64,000 bases of DNA from Halostella salina (GCF_003675855.1 NZ_RCIH01000012.1:1-64000); one strand, 5' to 3'. Shown: positions 1 through 9,428, numbered from the stretch's first letter. Notes: a model not told the origin generated them from the sequence alone. A program made the numbers and translations.

Positions 1-77
1 TCACCCTGAACAACTCGAAGGAGATCGAGATGGCACAGGGGCTGTCCGCGGACATCAAGACCGAAGGAGACGATTGA
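1..77 (+). CDS. C-terminal end of a truncated gene, function unknown
   Basis: An open frame enters from the left edge and stops with TGA at 75-77. The visible residues end in LSADIKTEGDD, an acidic tail typical of haloarchaeal proteins. Too little is present to assign a family. It is followed by over 300 bases without a convincing larger gene, so the transcript probably ends here. Confidence 0.5.
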   Translation, partial: TLNNSKEIEMAQGLSADIKTEGDD

Positions 78-397
78 GCGGGGAGGACCGCCGGTAGGCG
101 TGTCCGAACTGCGATCGCTCCTTCGTAACGAGTGACGACTAAGCGGCGAGGATCGCGGAGCGTATCCGTGCCGTAGTCGCACTGTTTTTCCCCCTAACGA
201 CTGAGCGGGTATTACTACGAAGTGGGCAGGAACAGTGATTGGGTACTACTCGGTGACTGCTGAAAGCACTTGTATCAAGTTTGTGTATGATATTTAGTAT
301 CAATTAATATAGGAATAGAAAGCGCTGTCTTCGTTCTCGAACGGCCCCTTCCATGGTCGGGGCCGGTTATACTCGCATTCAGTACGCAGAAGATGTT
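78..397. other. Intergenic region with an AT-rich promoter-like patch
   Basis: No convincing gene is seen. An AT-rich stretch around 285-320 (TTTAGTATCAATTAATATAG) stands out from the GC-rich surroundings and could carry the promoter of the small zinc-finger gene at 398, although it lies further upstream than a leaderless promoter would. No RNA gene or obvious hairpin was recognised. Confidence 0.35.
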
Positions 398-508
398 ATG
401 ATAGCACTTGACCGAAATTGCCCAGCCTGCGGCGCACCGACGCAGAATGTTGGTGGCGTGGAAAGCTGTACCGAGTGCGTATGGTTGTATCCACAGGGAG
501 CTGATTAA
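398..508 (+). CDS. Very small CPxC zinc-finger protein (36 aa)
   Basis: The frame ATG 398 to TAA 506-508 encodes 36 residues with two cysteine pairs, CPAC near residue 8 and CTEC near residue 24. That spacing fits a single zinc knuckle. Haloarchaea encode many zinc-finger proteins under 70 residues with CPxCG-like motifs, and this looks like one, though no function can be given. The next gene, a small winged-helix protein, starts 6 bases after the stop, so the two may form a bicistron. The short length is the main reason for doubt. Confidence 0.55.
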   Translation: MIALDRNCPACGAPTQNVGGVESCTECVWLYPQGAD

Positions 509-514
509 CTGTCA

Positions 515-724
515 TTGAAACAGATGGAAGCGCGTGTTCTAGATCTCATGTACAGATCAGAGCCGATCGAAATAGAGCAGATTGTAGCCCGGATTGATGC
601 TCATCCATTTGTGGTCGAGAAATGTTGTATGCATTTGTTCAAAACTGGTTTTGTCACTACGAACAGCCCAGGCGTGTACAGGTTGACCTCGAAAGGATAT
701 CGAAGATGTGAGAATACTGTTTGA
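515..724 (+). CDS. Small winged-helix DNA-binding-like protein (69 aa)
   Basis: A frame from TTG 515 (or in-frame ATG 524) encodes 66-69 residues. The pattern is RVLDLMYRSEPIEIEQIVAR, then a recognition-helix-like stretch, then GVYRLTSKGYRR. The final segment resembles the beta-wing plus basic end of MarR/PadR-like winged helices. The protein is a bare HTH with no effector domain. It starts 6 bases after the zinc-finger gene. The TTG start would overlap no upstream gene, whereas ATG 524 gives a tidier N-terminus; I cannot decide between them. DNA binding is inferred from the fold pattern only. Confidence 0.6.
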   Translation: MKQMEARVLDLMYRSEPIEIEQIVARIDAHPFVVEKCCMHLFKTGFVTTNSPGVYRLTSKGYRRCENTV

Positions 725-800
725 TCACAGTAATCATAGTCCGAGGACCCAGTTCGATATATGCGAACCTTTACAATAACATGAGCTAAAGACCGTATTC

Positions 801-1571
801 ATGGGGCCACAGGCAAACCGACCGATCAAAGCCCTCCTGAAGATGGAGGAGATACTGAACGATGTCCATGAACACGACGATGCGACTGTCACTGCCGTGG
901 CTGACCGACTTGATCGCCCAAAAAGTGTAGTTCATGACTATCTCAGTACATTGGAACAGCTGGAGTACATCGTGAATGACGGGGGGAACTACAGCTTAAG
1001 TCTTCGCTGGTTAGATCGGGGATGTAAAGTTCGAAATCGGGTCTCCATCTACGATCTTATTCGGCCGGAACTCAGACGGTTAGCACAGGAATTGAGTAAC
1101 GAGATGGTCAGCTTTGCTGTCGAAGAAGAGGGCACTGTCGTCGCTCTAGAGGTCATTCAAAGCCGAGAAGATATCGAATACGAGACAAATCCAGGAATGC
1201 GGTTTCCGATTCATTGTTCGGGCTCGGGAAAGGCTATTTTGGCCCATCAACCCGAGGAGCGGGTCGATGCAATCATCGAACGACACGGCCTCCAGAAATT
1301 CACCGAGAAAACCATCACGTCGCGTGCGGAACTTTTGAACGAGCTTGAGCAGATTCGGAATCGTGGTGTGAGCTACGAGTATGGCGAATATCATCCGGGA
1401 ATGGCGACGATATCGGCACCGATACTTTCCCCAGATGATACCCCACTCGGGGGGATCAGTATAACCGGCCCAGAACAACATATGACGGACTCTGATGTCA
1501 AATCATCTCTTAGTAACAAACTCTTATCAAAAGTAAATATCATGGAGTTGAACTACAGCGGGAGGAACTGA
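801..1571 (+). CDS. IclR-family transcriptional regulator
   Basis: The 256-residue protein has the family layout: an N-terminal winged helix (residues ~8-70, with ATVTAVADRLDRPKSVVHDYLSTLEQLEYI) and a C-terminal ligand-binding IclR domain (~80-245). The effector domain includes the typical FPIHCSGSGKAILAH and YGEYHPGMATISAPI segments. A TATA-like TTTACAATAA lies about 30 bases before the ATG, consistent with a leaderless transcript. IclR proteins usually control nearby catabolic genes. Here the neighbours are an oxidoreductase, amidohydrolase/Rieske genes, a CocE hydrolase and a peptide-type ABC importer, which are plausible targets by inference. Confidence 0.92.
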   Translation: MGPQANRPIKALLKMEEILNDVHEHDDATVTAVADRLDRPKSVVHDYLSTLEQLEYIVNDGGNYSLSLRWLDRGCKVRNRVSIYDLIRPELRRLAQELSNEMVSFAVEEEGTVVALEVIQSREDIEYETNPGMRFPIHCSGSGKAILAHQPEERVDAIIERHGLQKFTEKTITSRAELLNELEQIRNRGVSYEYGEYHPGMATISAPILSPDDTPLGGISITGPEQHMTDSDVKSSLSNKLLSKVNIMELNYSGRN

Positions 1572-1575
1572 TTCG

Positions 1576-2820
1576 TTATTGCTCCCCCGCTGGTATTGCT
1601 CCGGCTGGTAGCGTTTCAGGACGTAGTTCGAAACCCCGTGATTCCATCGCTTCGAAGTACCGATTCGGATCAAGTCCGCTCGTCTCCGTGACAAAAACGC
1701 CATCGGAACCGACTTCGTCGTCGGCCATCAGTTGGAGAGTTACCGATAGGGGTACGCCGACGTAACAACCGTACTCCCGCATCAACGTGATATCGTTCCC
1801 GTCGAAGAATGGGAACGGTTGCTCGAAATGATACACTGCCTTGTCTTCCGCCCCATCGACCGTCCCGGTTACCTCAACCGAGAGGATCGTCTGTGGGGTC
1901 CACTGAGTTTCCGGTGATAGCTGTTCTGGCGGTCGCCACTCCGTCTCCCTCCCCTCTGTTTTGATCTGTTGTTGGAACACCTCGAGTGGATCCACTTCGA
2001 CTCCCTTGATCTCGATCGGATCCGCATCGAAAGCGTTCATTGCATGCAACGTCTCTTCGTACTGCCGCCATTCAGGATGCCAAACGCCACGAGTCACCAC
2101 GCGGTTGACGTCCGTTTCGCGGGCGACCGGCGCTTTGGGAAACGTGACGGGTTCAGTGTGGGTGATAAGATACGTCTCCTGTTCCCCCATCGGTTCAGGG
2201 AACTCGAAGTCACGAGGTTCGCCAAATGGTGGGAAATCTTTGATGATTTCACCATCCTCGTAGACGATTCGTTCGTCGACGTTCGGATCATGTTCATACG
2301 TAACGGTATCAGTGAGTCCAGGCGTCGTCTGTGTGAGTAAACGCCACATCCCCCAGTAGAAGTTGACAGTGTCAACATTGTCGAAGTGATCACAGGCGAG
2401 CATACCAAGGGCGATTGTACTTACGAGACCCCCGTTTGCGAACCAGAGTGAGTTCCCGGTGTCAGCGAGCGTCTCCGACTGCCCAAGTACCTGGTCGAAG
2501 TCGAATGCGTTCAGATCAACCCCGGTAATACCACCGACCGATTCGATAGCAGTGAGAACATTCTTCTCGAATTGATATGGGAGTCCGTTCACCAGATAGT
2601 CGGCATCAGCAAGGATACGTTCGATGTCCTCTGCATCGGTTGCGTCGACTGGTTCGAACGAGAACCGATCATCGTCGATGAGTTCTAATAACCGCTTGGC
2701 GTTCGTGTCATCAGCATCGGCCACGACTATTTCCTCGAATTCGCTGTGCTTGTGCAGATCGTAAACGCAGGACGAGGTCATCGCTCCCGATCCGCCTAGC
2801 ACGACGGTCTTGTCAGCCAT
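1576..2820 (-). CDS. Saccharopine dehydrogenase-like NAD(P)-binding oxidoreductase
   Basis: The 414-residue protein starts with a Rossmann dinucleotide-binding strand and glycine loop (TVVLGGSGAMTSSCVYDL), followed by acidic VVADADDTNAKRL. It then has the saccharopine-dehydrogenase/lysine-6-dehydrogenase-like catalytic half (YLVNGLPYQFEKNVLTAIE, GVDLNAFDFD). The length fits the family. It ends 4 bases from the convergent IclR gene. The substrate is unknown; an amino-acid-derived imine or keto acid would suit the neighbouring hydrolase and uptake genes. TTATACT just upstream of the ATG may be a promoter element. Confidence 0.82.
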   Translation of the reverse strand: MADKTVVLGGSGAMTSSCVYDLHKHSEFEEIVVADADDTNAKRLLELIDDDRFSFEPVDATDAEDIERILADADYLVNGLPYQFEKNVLTAIESVGGITGVDLNAFDFDQVLGQSETLADTGNSLWFANGGLVSTIALGMLACDHFDNVDTVNFYWGMWRLLTQTTPGLTDTVTYEHDPNVDERIVYEDGEIIKDFPPFGEPRDFEFPEPMGEQETYLITHTEPVTFPKAPVARETDVNRVVTRGVWHPEWRQYEETLHAMNAFDADPIEIKGVEVDPLEVFQQQIKTEGRETEWRPPEQLSPETQWTPQTILSVEVTGTVDGAEDKAVYHFEQPFPFFDGNDITLMREYGCYVGVPLSVTLQLMADDEVGSDGVFVTETSGLDPNRYFEAMESRGFELRPETLPAGAIPAGEQ

Positions 2821-2946
2821 AAGGCAGTATAACAGTACTCATGGAGTCAATTGAGTATTGCGGTTAAATATGGTCAAGAGTTACGTATGGATGACATCTA
2901 TGTTCGAAGCCAATTTTAAATCAGCGCACTTCATAGGTGTAGATCG

Positions 2947-3357
2947 ATGGGTAACTACCTCGTGTACGCAGTTTCGGCAATGGCACTCTACGCAGGTTGG
3001 GCGTTCTTCGCGAAGCTCGCTACGGACGTGATCCCGCCAGAACAGAGTGTTATATTCACTTACGTGAGCAGTATACTGATTGTGTCTGGGTACTTCTTCG
3101 CAAGCAACACGCCAATGGAGGTAGAACCGCGTGGAATCGGGTTCTCGTTACTCGCCGGTGTCCTGATCGGAGCCGGCACGCTAGCCTATTATATAGCTCT
3201 TGACACCGGATCCGCGACAGTCGTCACAAGCATCAGCGGCATGTACATCGTTGGAACAGCGATCCTCGGGATGATCTTTCTGGGAGATACACTCAGTGGG
3301 ACCAATTTCGTCGGAATCGCCTTCGCGGTTGGTGCAGTCGTCCTCCTCGCGCAGTAG
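2947..3357 (+). CDS. Half-size EamA/DMT-family membrane transporter
   Basis: The 136-residue hydrophobic protein has four to five predicted membrane segments and one EamA domain. The first helix region contains AGWAFFAKLA and a later segment has YYIALDTGSATVVTSISGMY, both typical of the drug/metabolite transporter superfamily. It is half the size of the common ten-helix members, so it would act as a dimer like small DMT proteins. TTTTAAATC lies about 33 bases before the ATG. The cargo is unknown, although the location inside a catabolic cluster suggests a metabolite. Confidence 0.8.
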   Translation: MGNYLVYAVSAMALYAGWAFFAKLATDVIPPEQSVIFTYVSSILIVSGYFFASNTPMEVEPRGIGFSLLAGVLIGAGTLAYYIALDTGSATVVTSISGMYIVGTAILGMIFLGDTLSGTNFVGIAFAVGAVVLLAQ

Positions 3358-3363
3358 CACCCG

Positions 3364-3849
3364 TTACAGGTAGACGACGACAGTGTCGTGTTCGACTTCG
3401 ACATCGTAGGTGTCTACTGGAGGTTCACCATCGACTTCGCTGGTCTCACAGCTGGAACACGGGGGGGAGCCACCAGCGGCCTCTGCAGAGCTACCGCCAC
3501 GAGCCTCGCCAGTGGATTCCACCGTTGTCTGGAACGTTTTTGCTTTCACCGAATGTGGGTTGAACACCGACTCACCCGTCGTAACATCGAACTCCCATCC
3601 GTGCCAGGGACACTGCACGATTTGGCCGTCGGCTGTCCACTCGTACTGGCCGGGCGCAGTTGATTCGGTTGTCCCTGTCAGTTTCCCCTCACAGAGAGGT
3701 GCACGCTGATGGGGGCAGTCGTTTTTTAGGGCGTGGTACTCTCCGTCGATATTGAACACCCCTATTGAGATTCCATCGAGTGTCGTGATGACACGGTCTC
3801 CCGGGGGGAGTTCGGAAGTCGGACAGATCTCGAATCGCTTCTCAGTCAT
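3364..3849 (-). CDS. Rieske [2Fe-2S] ferredoxin-like protein
   Basis: The 161-residue protein carries both halves of the Rieske cluster site: C45-P-H47 in NDCPHQRAPLCEGKL and C80-P-W-H83 in CPWHGWEFD. It lacks a catalytic oxygenase domain, so it is a soluble electron-transfer component or small Rieske domain protein. A low-complexity Ala/Gly/Ser stretch with CSSC lies near residues 115-135. The start overlaps the stop of the upstream amidohydrolase as ATGA (3846-3849), so the two are translationally coupled. Such pairs suggest an oxidative or hydrolytic degradation step, but the partner oxygenase is not in this window. Confidence 0.9.
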   Translation of the reverse strand: MTEKRFEICPTSELPPGDRVITTLDGISIGVFNIDGEYHALKNDCPHQRAPLCEGKLTGTTESTAPGQYEWTADGQIVQCPWHGWEFDVTTGESVFNPHSVKAKTFQTTVESTGEARGGSSAEAAGGSPPCSSCETSEVDGEPPVDTYDVEVEHDTVVVYL

Positions 3850-4946
3850 TGGTTGCGTGGTAGGTCCCAGAGTTCCATCGCGTTTTCATATCGAACAGCA
3901 CGTTCGACCGAATCTTCCATCGGTGGTAGCCCCCAGGTGGGATCATCTCCGTCCCAGTGAGGGTAATCGCTGGCGAAAACGAGCATCTCGTCGGCGTGCA
4001 TCATATCCAGAATCTGGTTGTGCTGTTCCGGCGTTTCGGGTTCCTCAATCGGTTGGCTCGCGAACCAAACGTTATCGCGGATGTACTGACTGGGACGCTG
4101 CTCAAGCCAGGGTGCTTGGGAACGAAGCCCTTTCCAGTTTTTGTCAAGTCGCCACATGAAGTGCGGAAGCCATCCGTAGCCCCCTTCGATGAACGCCCAG
4201 CGGAGATCCGGGTACTCAACGAAGACGCCTTCAGTTACGATACTCGCTAGCTGACCCATATAGTATGCGCCGAGAAGAGTATGCCACTCGATGTAGGAGT
4301 TCGGATGTCCTGCGCCAGTGGGAGCGTTACTGGTCCCATGTCCTTCTGAAAACGGATGTACCGCTATCGCGAGATTCATTTCTTCGGCAGCTTCGTACAT
4401 AGGCCAGTACTGAGGCCGACCATAAGGGACCTCAGCTCCACCCGGAATCATCACTTGACGGATCTGCGGATTGTCACCGTACTCCCGAATGAGTTCCGCG
4501 GATTCCTCCGGTGCTTTCGGTGCCACGTATAGCGAGCCAAGGAACCGATCGTCGACCGGGAGGCAGTCGTTGACAAGCCATTCATTGTACGCACGTGCGA
4601 GTTCGACGGCGTAGTCCCGGTTCGGAAGTGCGGCTAAATTGAACCATGAATTCCCCGTCAGCATTCCGTAATCGATGTTGTTCTCGTCGAGATGCGTGCT
4701 TGCTAACTTCTCTAGATCTGTACCGGGTTTCGTTCCGTCGTCCGCAACGTCCTCTTGCCGAAAGAAACCGCCAGGGTTCCGATACAGGAGCGTTGGGGCA
4801 ACGATCCCGTCGTCCTTGTACCGCGGTGGTAGATATTGAGTTATCTCCTCGTCATCTGCCCAGCGCTGGTGGATGTCTGCATCCACAAGCGAGATCTCGT
4901 TGCTACTGGCTGAAGATTCCGCTGGTATCGTAGTGGTGTCTGTCAT
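3846..4946 (-). CDS. Amidohydrolase-superfamily metal-dependent hydrolase (ACMSD-like)
   Basis: The protein has the amidohydrolase_2 signatures: DADIHQ near the N-terminus (metal-binding D-x-H), AIAVHPFSEGH mid-protein, and FASDYPHWDGDDP near the C-terminus with the metal-binding Asp. Members hydrolyse or decarboxylate cyclic and aromatic-derived acids (aminocarboxymuconate-semialdehyde decarboxylase group). I chose the ATG at 4944-4946 (366 aa) over an upstream ATG at 5012. CGTTTATACT lies about 30 bases before it, giving a near-leaderless transcript, and the extra N-terminal 22 residues look non-coding. It is coupled to the Rieske gene by an ATGA overlap. Confidence 0.87.
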   Translation of the reverse strand: MTDTTTIPAESSASSNEISLVDADIHQRWADDEEITQYLPPRYKDDGIVAPTLLYRNPGGFFRQEDVADDGTKPGTDLEKLASTHLDENNIDYGMLTGNSWFNLAALPNRDYAVELARAYNEWLVNDCLPVDDRFLGSLYVAPKAPEESAELIREYGDNPQIRQVMIPGGAEVPYGRPQYWPMYEAAEEMNLAIAVHPFSEGHGTSNAPTGAGHPNSYIEWHTLLGAYYMGQLASIVTEGVFVEYPDLRWAFIEGGYGWLPHFMWRLDKNWKGLRSQAPWLEQRPSQYIRDNVWFASQPIEEPETPEQHNQILDMMHADEMLVFASDYPHWDGDDPTWGLPPMEDSVERAVRYENAMELWDLPRNQ

Positions 4947-4973
4947 GTTCGCAATGCTGGCTATTTTTCCTGT

Positions 4974-4984
4974 TAGTATAAACG
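4974..4984 (-). promoter_or_regulatory. TATA-like box of the amidohydrolase-Rieske operon
   Basis: On the minus strand the sequence reads CGTTTATACTAAC, with the TATA core about 30 bases upstream of ATG 4946. This distance matches the usual -27 position of a haloarchaeal leaderless or short-leader transcript, and it is what decides the start chosen for the amidohydrolase. Confidence 0.45.
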
Positions 4985-5565
4985 TTTCCACTAAACTGAT
5001 GATCGCACCCAAATTCCGTCGGTATAGTCGTGAGTGCAGCCATTCTGGGTCACAGATTAGAATTGTCGCAGGATGACCCGAATACGATATTCGATATTTG
5101 GGAACACTGAGTTCTTGATCTCAAGCTTCCGCTTCACTGTTACTTTGACCATGGAACCAGGTCGGTGAATAGCCCAGAGATATCCTCCCAGAATACGTCG
5201 AATATCCGAAGGAGTACCTTGTTCAACCACTTTGACCGGTAGCTGGGATCGCCTAACTGTTCTCATTTCCCGAACGGGGAGATCAGATGTAGGTCTCTGG
5301 TGGTGTTTTACAGTGATATGGTTGTAATGCAGTCTCGAAATCTCCTGTATAGTTATTATATTTACTATATATTATATGTATTTATACCCCACAAGATAAT
5401 CTGGAGATCGTTTTAGCGGTATTTGTACGGATATATCGAACACGAACATTGCGGTAGTAGTGGAGTATCTTGTGCTGAAAATCCGGCCGACAAATAGTTT
5501 TAAATAGACGTATTCGAAACATCCGCTCGTAACGCGAAAGCGTATAGAAGGGTTCGATCTTCAGC
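4985..5565. other. Divergent intergenic region, AT-rich, promoters for both sides
   Basis: This stretch lies between the divergent amidohydrolase and CocE hydrolase genes. A very AT-rich patch at about 5345-5395 and GTTTTAAATAG near 5495-5510 are the best promoter candidates for the rightward gene. Short frames on the minus strand (for example 5057-5266) have unusual basic composition and no recognisable domain. The length and AT content suggest a regulatory region, perhaps where the IclR protein binds. Confidence 0.4.
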
Positions 5566-7554
5566 ATGACAAATACTAATGTACGCTCCGAGGTCCGCCG
5601 ACATACGGATCTCAAAATTCCAGTTGGCTCTGAGCAGGTAACTGCGACGCGGTACGAACCAGTTGACACCGACGGGCCGTCACCGGCCTTGTTGATGTAC
5701 GTACCGTATCACAAGGATGATTGGATTACCTATGGTTCATACGACCCGATAAACCAGTACCTTGCCAGCCGTGGATACGAGGTTATCGTAGCCGATATGG
5801 TCGGTACAGGAGGTGCAACCGGTGATATTGACGAGATGTTCGTCGCGGCAAGAGAGGGGGATGAGGCGGCCGATATAATCCGGTGGTTGGCTGACCAGAG
5901 CTGGACAACCGGGTCGGTCGGCATGTACGGGAAATCATATGGCGGAATAACCAGTCTTGCAGCGGCTGCACGACAACCGGATGCTCTCGAGGCGATCGTC
6001 CCGATCGAGACTCCGTACATGGGCTATCGAAATAGCTACACGTACGGCGGGCTCCACGAACTCTTGACGATCGGGATGGATTGGCTGGCGTTGATGCAAA
6101 TTCTGGACGTGAAACCACCGAGTAGACGAGACGCAAACGGTGACTGGGCAGATACGTGGGGTAAACGACTCGAACACGTCCGAACGCGGAAGCCGTGGCT
6201 GTTCCAGTTTTTCGACCACGAGCGAAAGAACGAGGAGTACTGGGGGGATAAGGATATCTCGGTCGATAAAATCGACGTACCGACGTTCGCTGTCGGTGGA
6301 TTCCGGGATCCCTACGCGATGGATACCGTGGACTACTTCGAGCAGATCGATGCACCGAAGCGACTGCTCTTTGGTCCGTGGCGTCACACGATGCCACACC
6401 GGGGCGTCGAGGAGGCGATCAATTTCCGAGAGCAGGTGGCGGACTGGTTTGACTACTTCCTGAAAGAGGAAGGAGCGGATCCTCTGGATCAACCGACTGT
6501 CCAGACGTGGACGGAACTCGATGGAACCGGATCAAACGGCGAGTGGGAAGCGTTGGAAGAGTGGCCTACGCAATCCAGCATGCCAGATGGCTACCGCATG
6601 CAACAGTTCGATCTGACTGCTGATGGGGTGGAGCCGACTGCCAACCACGAAGGCGAGGCGCTCGTAACGGAGTACGAGTTTGACCAGACAGTCGGCCTCG
6701 AATCCACGATTCCGTATCGGTCGCCCGTTTCGACGCAGGACACGAGTGCCGACGATGCCAGATCGCTCTGCTTCGAAACGGAGCCACTGGAGAATGCAAT
6801 CAAACTGACGGGGTCAGGGTTGGCGACAGTTCGATTGCAGTCGACATCTGCGGATCCGACAGTGACGGTCCGTCTCGTCGACGTTGCCCCGGACGGAACT
6901 GCCCATACCGTTACGGTCGGAGCGCTTCGTGCTAAACGGAGGAACGGCCTCGACGCCGAAGACCCGCTCGAGGAGGGGAGAGAATATGAAATCGAGGTGC
7001 CGTTGAATCCGAAGTCACACGTCTTCGATGCCGGTCACAAACTCCGGGTGGCGATCTCCGCGTCGTATTTCCCCTTCACGAAACCGACTGGAGAACATGG
7101 CTCGTTCGTCATTCGGTCATCACCCGATAACCCATCACATGTCCAGCTACCAGTTGGGGCTCAAAGGGACACAGATCGGATCGAAATGGCCGACCCTGTC
7201 ACGTCACCAGCACCAACGCCGCAAACGGACGGTCACTCGGATGTCTCTTGGGAAACCGCCCGGGAGCGGACGACCAATACTGGGAAAGTGACCAAGGACT
7301 TCGAGAACACGTTGAACCTTCCGCACGTGCGCATCCATGAGTCCGGCACGTACGAGGCGTCAGTCGAGAGCGACGATCCATCGAGCTGGAACGCGGTCAA
7401 CGAGCTGACGATGACGATGGAATACGACGAGGAAGTTATGGAGATACACGCTGAGAACCGACTGTCGGAGACGATTCTGGAGATGCAAACAACGATCACA
7501 CGGGACGACACGGAGCTATTCGACGAGACGTGGACGCGGATAGGGGGTGAGTAA
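5566..7554 (+). CDS. CocE/NonD-family alpha/beta hydrolase (X-Pro dipeptidyl-peptidase-like)
   Basis: The 662-residue protein has an N-terminal alpha/beta hydrolase core with the nucleophile elbow YGKSYGG (G-x-S-x-G, near residue 125). The acid and histidine follow in GGFRDPYAMDTVDY and GPWRHTMPHRG. A C-terminal jelly-roll/galactose-binding-like PepX_C region follows (~residues 390-600), ending in a beta-rich tail. The family hydrolyses acyl or amide bonds of esters, beta-lactams or X-Pro peptides. There is no signal peptide, so it is cytoplasmic. It sits just upstream of a peptide-type ABC importer, so the imported substrate is probably an amide, ester or peptide that this enzyme splits. Confidence 0.9.
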   Translation: MTNTNVRSEVRRHTDLKIPVGSEQVTATRYEPVDTDGPSPALLMYVPYHKDDWITYGSYDPINQYLASRGYEVIVADMVGTGGATGDIDEMFVAAREGDEAADIIRWLADQSWTTGSVGMYGKSYGGITSLAAAARQPDALEAIVPIETPYMGYRNSYTYGGLHELLTIGMDWLALMQILDVKPPSRRDANGDWADTWGKRLEHVRTRKPWLFQFFDHERKNEEYWGDKDISVDKIDVPTFAVGGFRDPYAMDTVDYFEQIDAPKRLLFGPWRHTMPHRGVEEAINFREQVADWFDYFLKEEGADPLDQPTVQTWTELDGTGSNGEWEALEEWPTQSSMPDGYRMQQFDLTADGVEPTANHEGEALVTEYEFDQTVGLESTIPYRSPVSTQDTSADDARSLCFETEPLENAIKLTGSGLATVRLQSTSADPTVTVRLVDVAPDGTAHTVTVGALRAKRRNGLDAEDPLEEGREYEIEVPLNPKSHVFDAGHKLRVAISASYFPFTKPTGEHGSFVIRSSPDNPSHVQLPVGAQRDTDRIEMADPVTSPAPTPQTDGHSDVSWETARERTTNTGKVTKDFENTLNLPHVRIHESGTYEASVESDDPSSWNAVNELTMTMEYDEEVMEIHAENRLSETILEMQTTITRDDTELFDETWTRIGGE

Positions 7555-7721
7555 ACGGCCCGACTTCTGTCGCTGTCCGGTGAGGACCCAACCCAAGTTT
7601 TGGTGTGGTTAAATTTTCAGTTCGAGAGCTACGGTGGTCCAGGGGATTCTGAGTCACATTGGTATGGAAGAAAGTACTGGATTTAGAAAATACTAAATAG
7701 GATCAGTATTCTTGTTATGCT

Positions 7722-9428
7722 ATGCCATCTACTGGCAAGGGTGAGGCTTTGCAACGGCGATCGTTCCTGAAAGTTACTGGTGGAGCGGTAACCGCTGGAG
7801 CGGGATCCGTTTTAGCAGGCTGTACCACCTCGAGTAACTCAGGTAACACGAGCGAAGATACGGAAACTGCGACGAAGTCAGCCCCCTCCCAGCAGCAACG
7901 AGGCGGTGAGCTCGTCGTGGCGATGACGACCGACATCGAAACTCTCCATCCCCACAAGGTCGCCAAAACGACCGACATCACGATGGTCGAAAACCTTGGG
8001 AACTCCCTCTACAAGGTAGACAGCAACGGGGAGATCCAACCCGACATCGCGGCGGAGATGCCGGAAATCTCTGATGACGGGATGACCTACACGGTTCCGC
8101 TCCGTGAGGGTGTCATGTTTCAGGACCCGTACGACCGCGAACTCACTGCCGAAGACGTAGTTGAAAACTACCACCGTATCCTGGATGAGGAGTACGGCGC
8201 GTACGGACGCGGGAACTACGTGGGTATACTGGTCGGTGAGGATATCGATCCACAGAACACGGTGCAGGCGACCGGAGAGTACGAAGTAACGTTTGAACTC
8301 GCGGAACCGTACGCTCCGTTCCTGGTCAAGCAGGCGTCGATGTCGGCGTTTGGCTGGTTCACCATCGTGCCGATGGAAGCTGTCGATGAACACGGGCGAG
8401 ATTTCGGTGCGCTCTCGAACGGCGTTTGGTCAACTGGCCCGTTCAAATACAATCCCGATGAGTCTGTATCGGGGTCCGAATACGTCTTTGACAGAAACCC
8501 GAACTATTTCAAGACGGACGAGGAGGGGAACCAGCTTCCATACGTCGACAGGCTTGTCTACAAGCCGATTCCTGAGGCCAGCGTTCGAAACACTCAGATC
8601 AAGTCCGGCGACGTACACGTGAGTGAGTCCGTTCCGGCAACGCAGATCAGCTCGGTTCAGAACTCGGATGTCGAGGTCCGTGAAAAGGCAAGCACGGCCC
8701 GGATGAGCCAGTGGCTCAATATCGTGAACTACGAGCCCACCTCACAGAAGTCGGTTCGGAAGGCGATGATGCACGCGATGAACCGTGAGGCCATCGTCGA
8801 GACGAAGTTCGACGGACACGCCACGGTTTCGGATGGTCTCTTCCCATCTTGGCATTGGGCATACGACGATGAATCTGCCGTTACGTACGATTCCGACGTT
8901 GGCAAAGCCGAAAGCCTTCTCTCCGATGCTGGATATGGAGACGGGTTCGAACTGAAGTGTGAACCGGAGAACCAGCCGAAGTACGTCGACGTGGCAACCA
9001 TTCTCCAGCAGCAGTTCCAGCAGGTTGGTATCGATATGTCAGTCGAGCCTGTTTCGAAGACAGCAGCTTGGGAACCAATTAACAGTGGGCCGGCAAACTC
9101 GGATTGGCACTCCCTCATTGGTGATTACACTTGGGGCTTCTCGGCGGACGATTACGCGTACAGCACGTTCCACTCCGACGCGGCGTTCAATTACACCCAC
9201 TACGCAAATGAGGAGGTGGACGAACTCGTCGAAGAAGCGAGAACGGTAACCGGCCGGGATGAACGGAAAGAGCTATACAGCGAAGTTCAAAACATCGTGA
9301 CAGATGATATGCCCAAGCTGTTCCAGCTCTGGACGAACGTCATTCAGGGACATCGATCGAACGTTCGGAACTACCGGGTGTGGCCGTCAGCGTATCTCGG
9401 ACTTGAGGAAGTCTGGGTCGATGGCTGA
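7722..9428 (+). CDS. ABC transporter substrate-binding lipoprotein, family 5 (peptide/nickel type)
   Basis: The 568-residue protein begins with a Tat signal (QRRSFLKVTGG, residues 11-21) and a lipobox LAGC with Cys34, so it is exported folded and lipid-anchored. A Ser/Thr/Glu-rich linker follows, then the SBP_bac_5 domain (VVAMTTDIETLHPHKVAK onwards, and YTVPLREGVMFQDPYDRELTAEDVV). TTAGAAAATACTAAATAGG just upstream probably holds the promoter of the whole importer operon. Family 5 proteins bind di/oligopeptides, opines, nickel chelates or sugars. The nearby CocE hydrolase favours a peptide- or amide-like ligand, which is inference. Confidence 0.93.
   Translation: MPSTGKGEALQRRSFLKVTGGAVTAGAGSVLAGCTTSSNSGNTSEDTETATKSAPSQQQRGGELVVAMTTDIETLHPHKVAKTTDITMVENLGNSLYKVDSNGEIQPDIAAEMPEISDDGMTYTVPLREGVMFQDPYDRELTAEDVVENYHRILDEEYGAYGRGNYVGILVGEDIDPQNTVQATGEYEVTFELAEPYAPFLVKQASMSAFGWFTIVPMEAVDEHGRDFGALSNGVWSTGPFKYNPDESVSGSEYVFDRNPNYFKTDEEGNQLPYVDRLVYKPIPEASVRNTQIKSGDVHVSESVPATQISSVQNSDVEVREKASTARMSQWLNIVNYEPTSQKSVRKAMMHAMNREAIVETKFDGHATVSDGLFPSWHWAYDDESAVTYDSDVGKAESLLSDAGYGDGFELKCEPENQPKYVDVATILQQQFQQVGIDMSVEPVSKTAAWEPINSGPANSDWHSLIGDYTWGFSADDYAYSTFHSDAAFNYTHYANEEVDELVEEARTVTGRDERKELYSEVQNIVTDDMPKLFQLWTNVIQGHRSNVRNYRVWPSAYLGLEEVWVDG

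Noticed and set aside
5783-6492. Minus-strand frames inside the CocE hydrolase gene
   Set aside because: The plus strand has the full catalytic motif set. These frames are complementary shadows rich in Arg and Ser.
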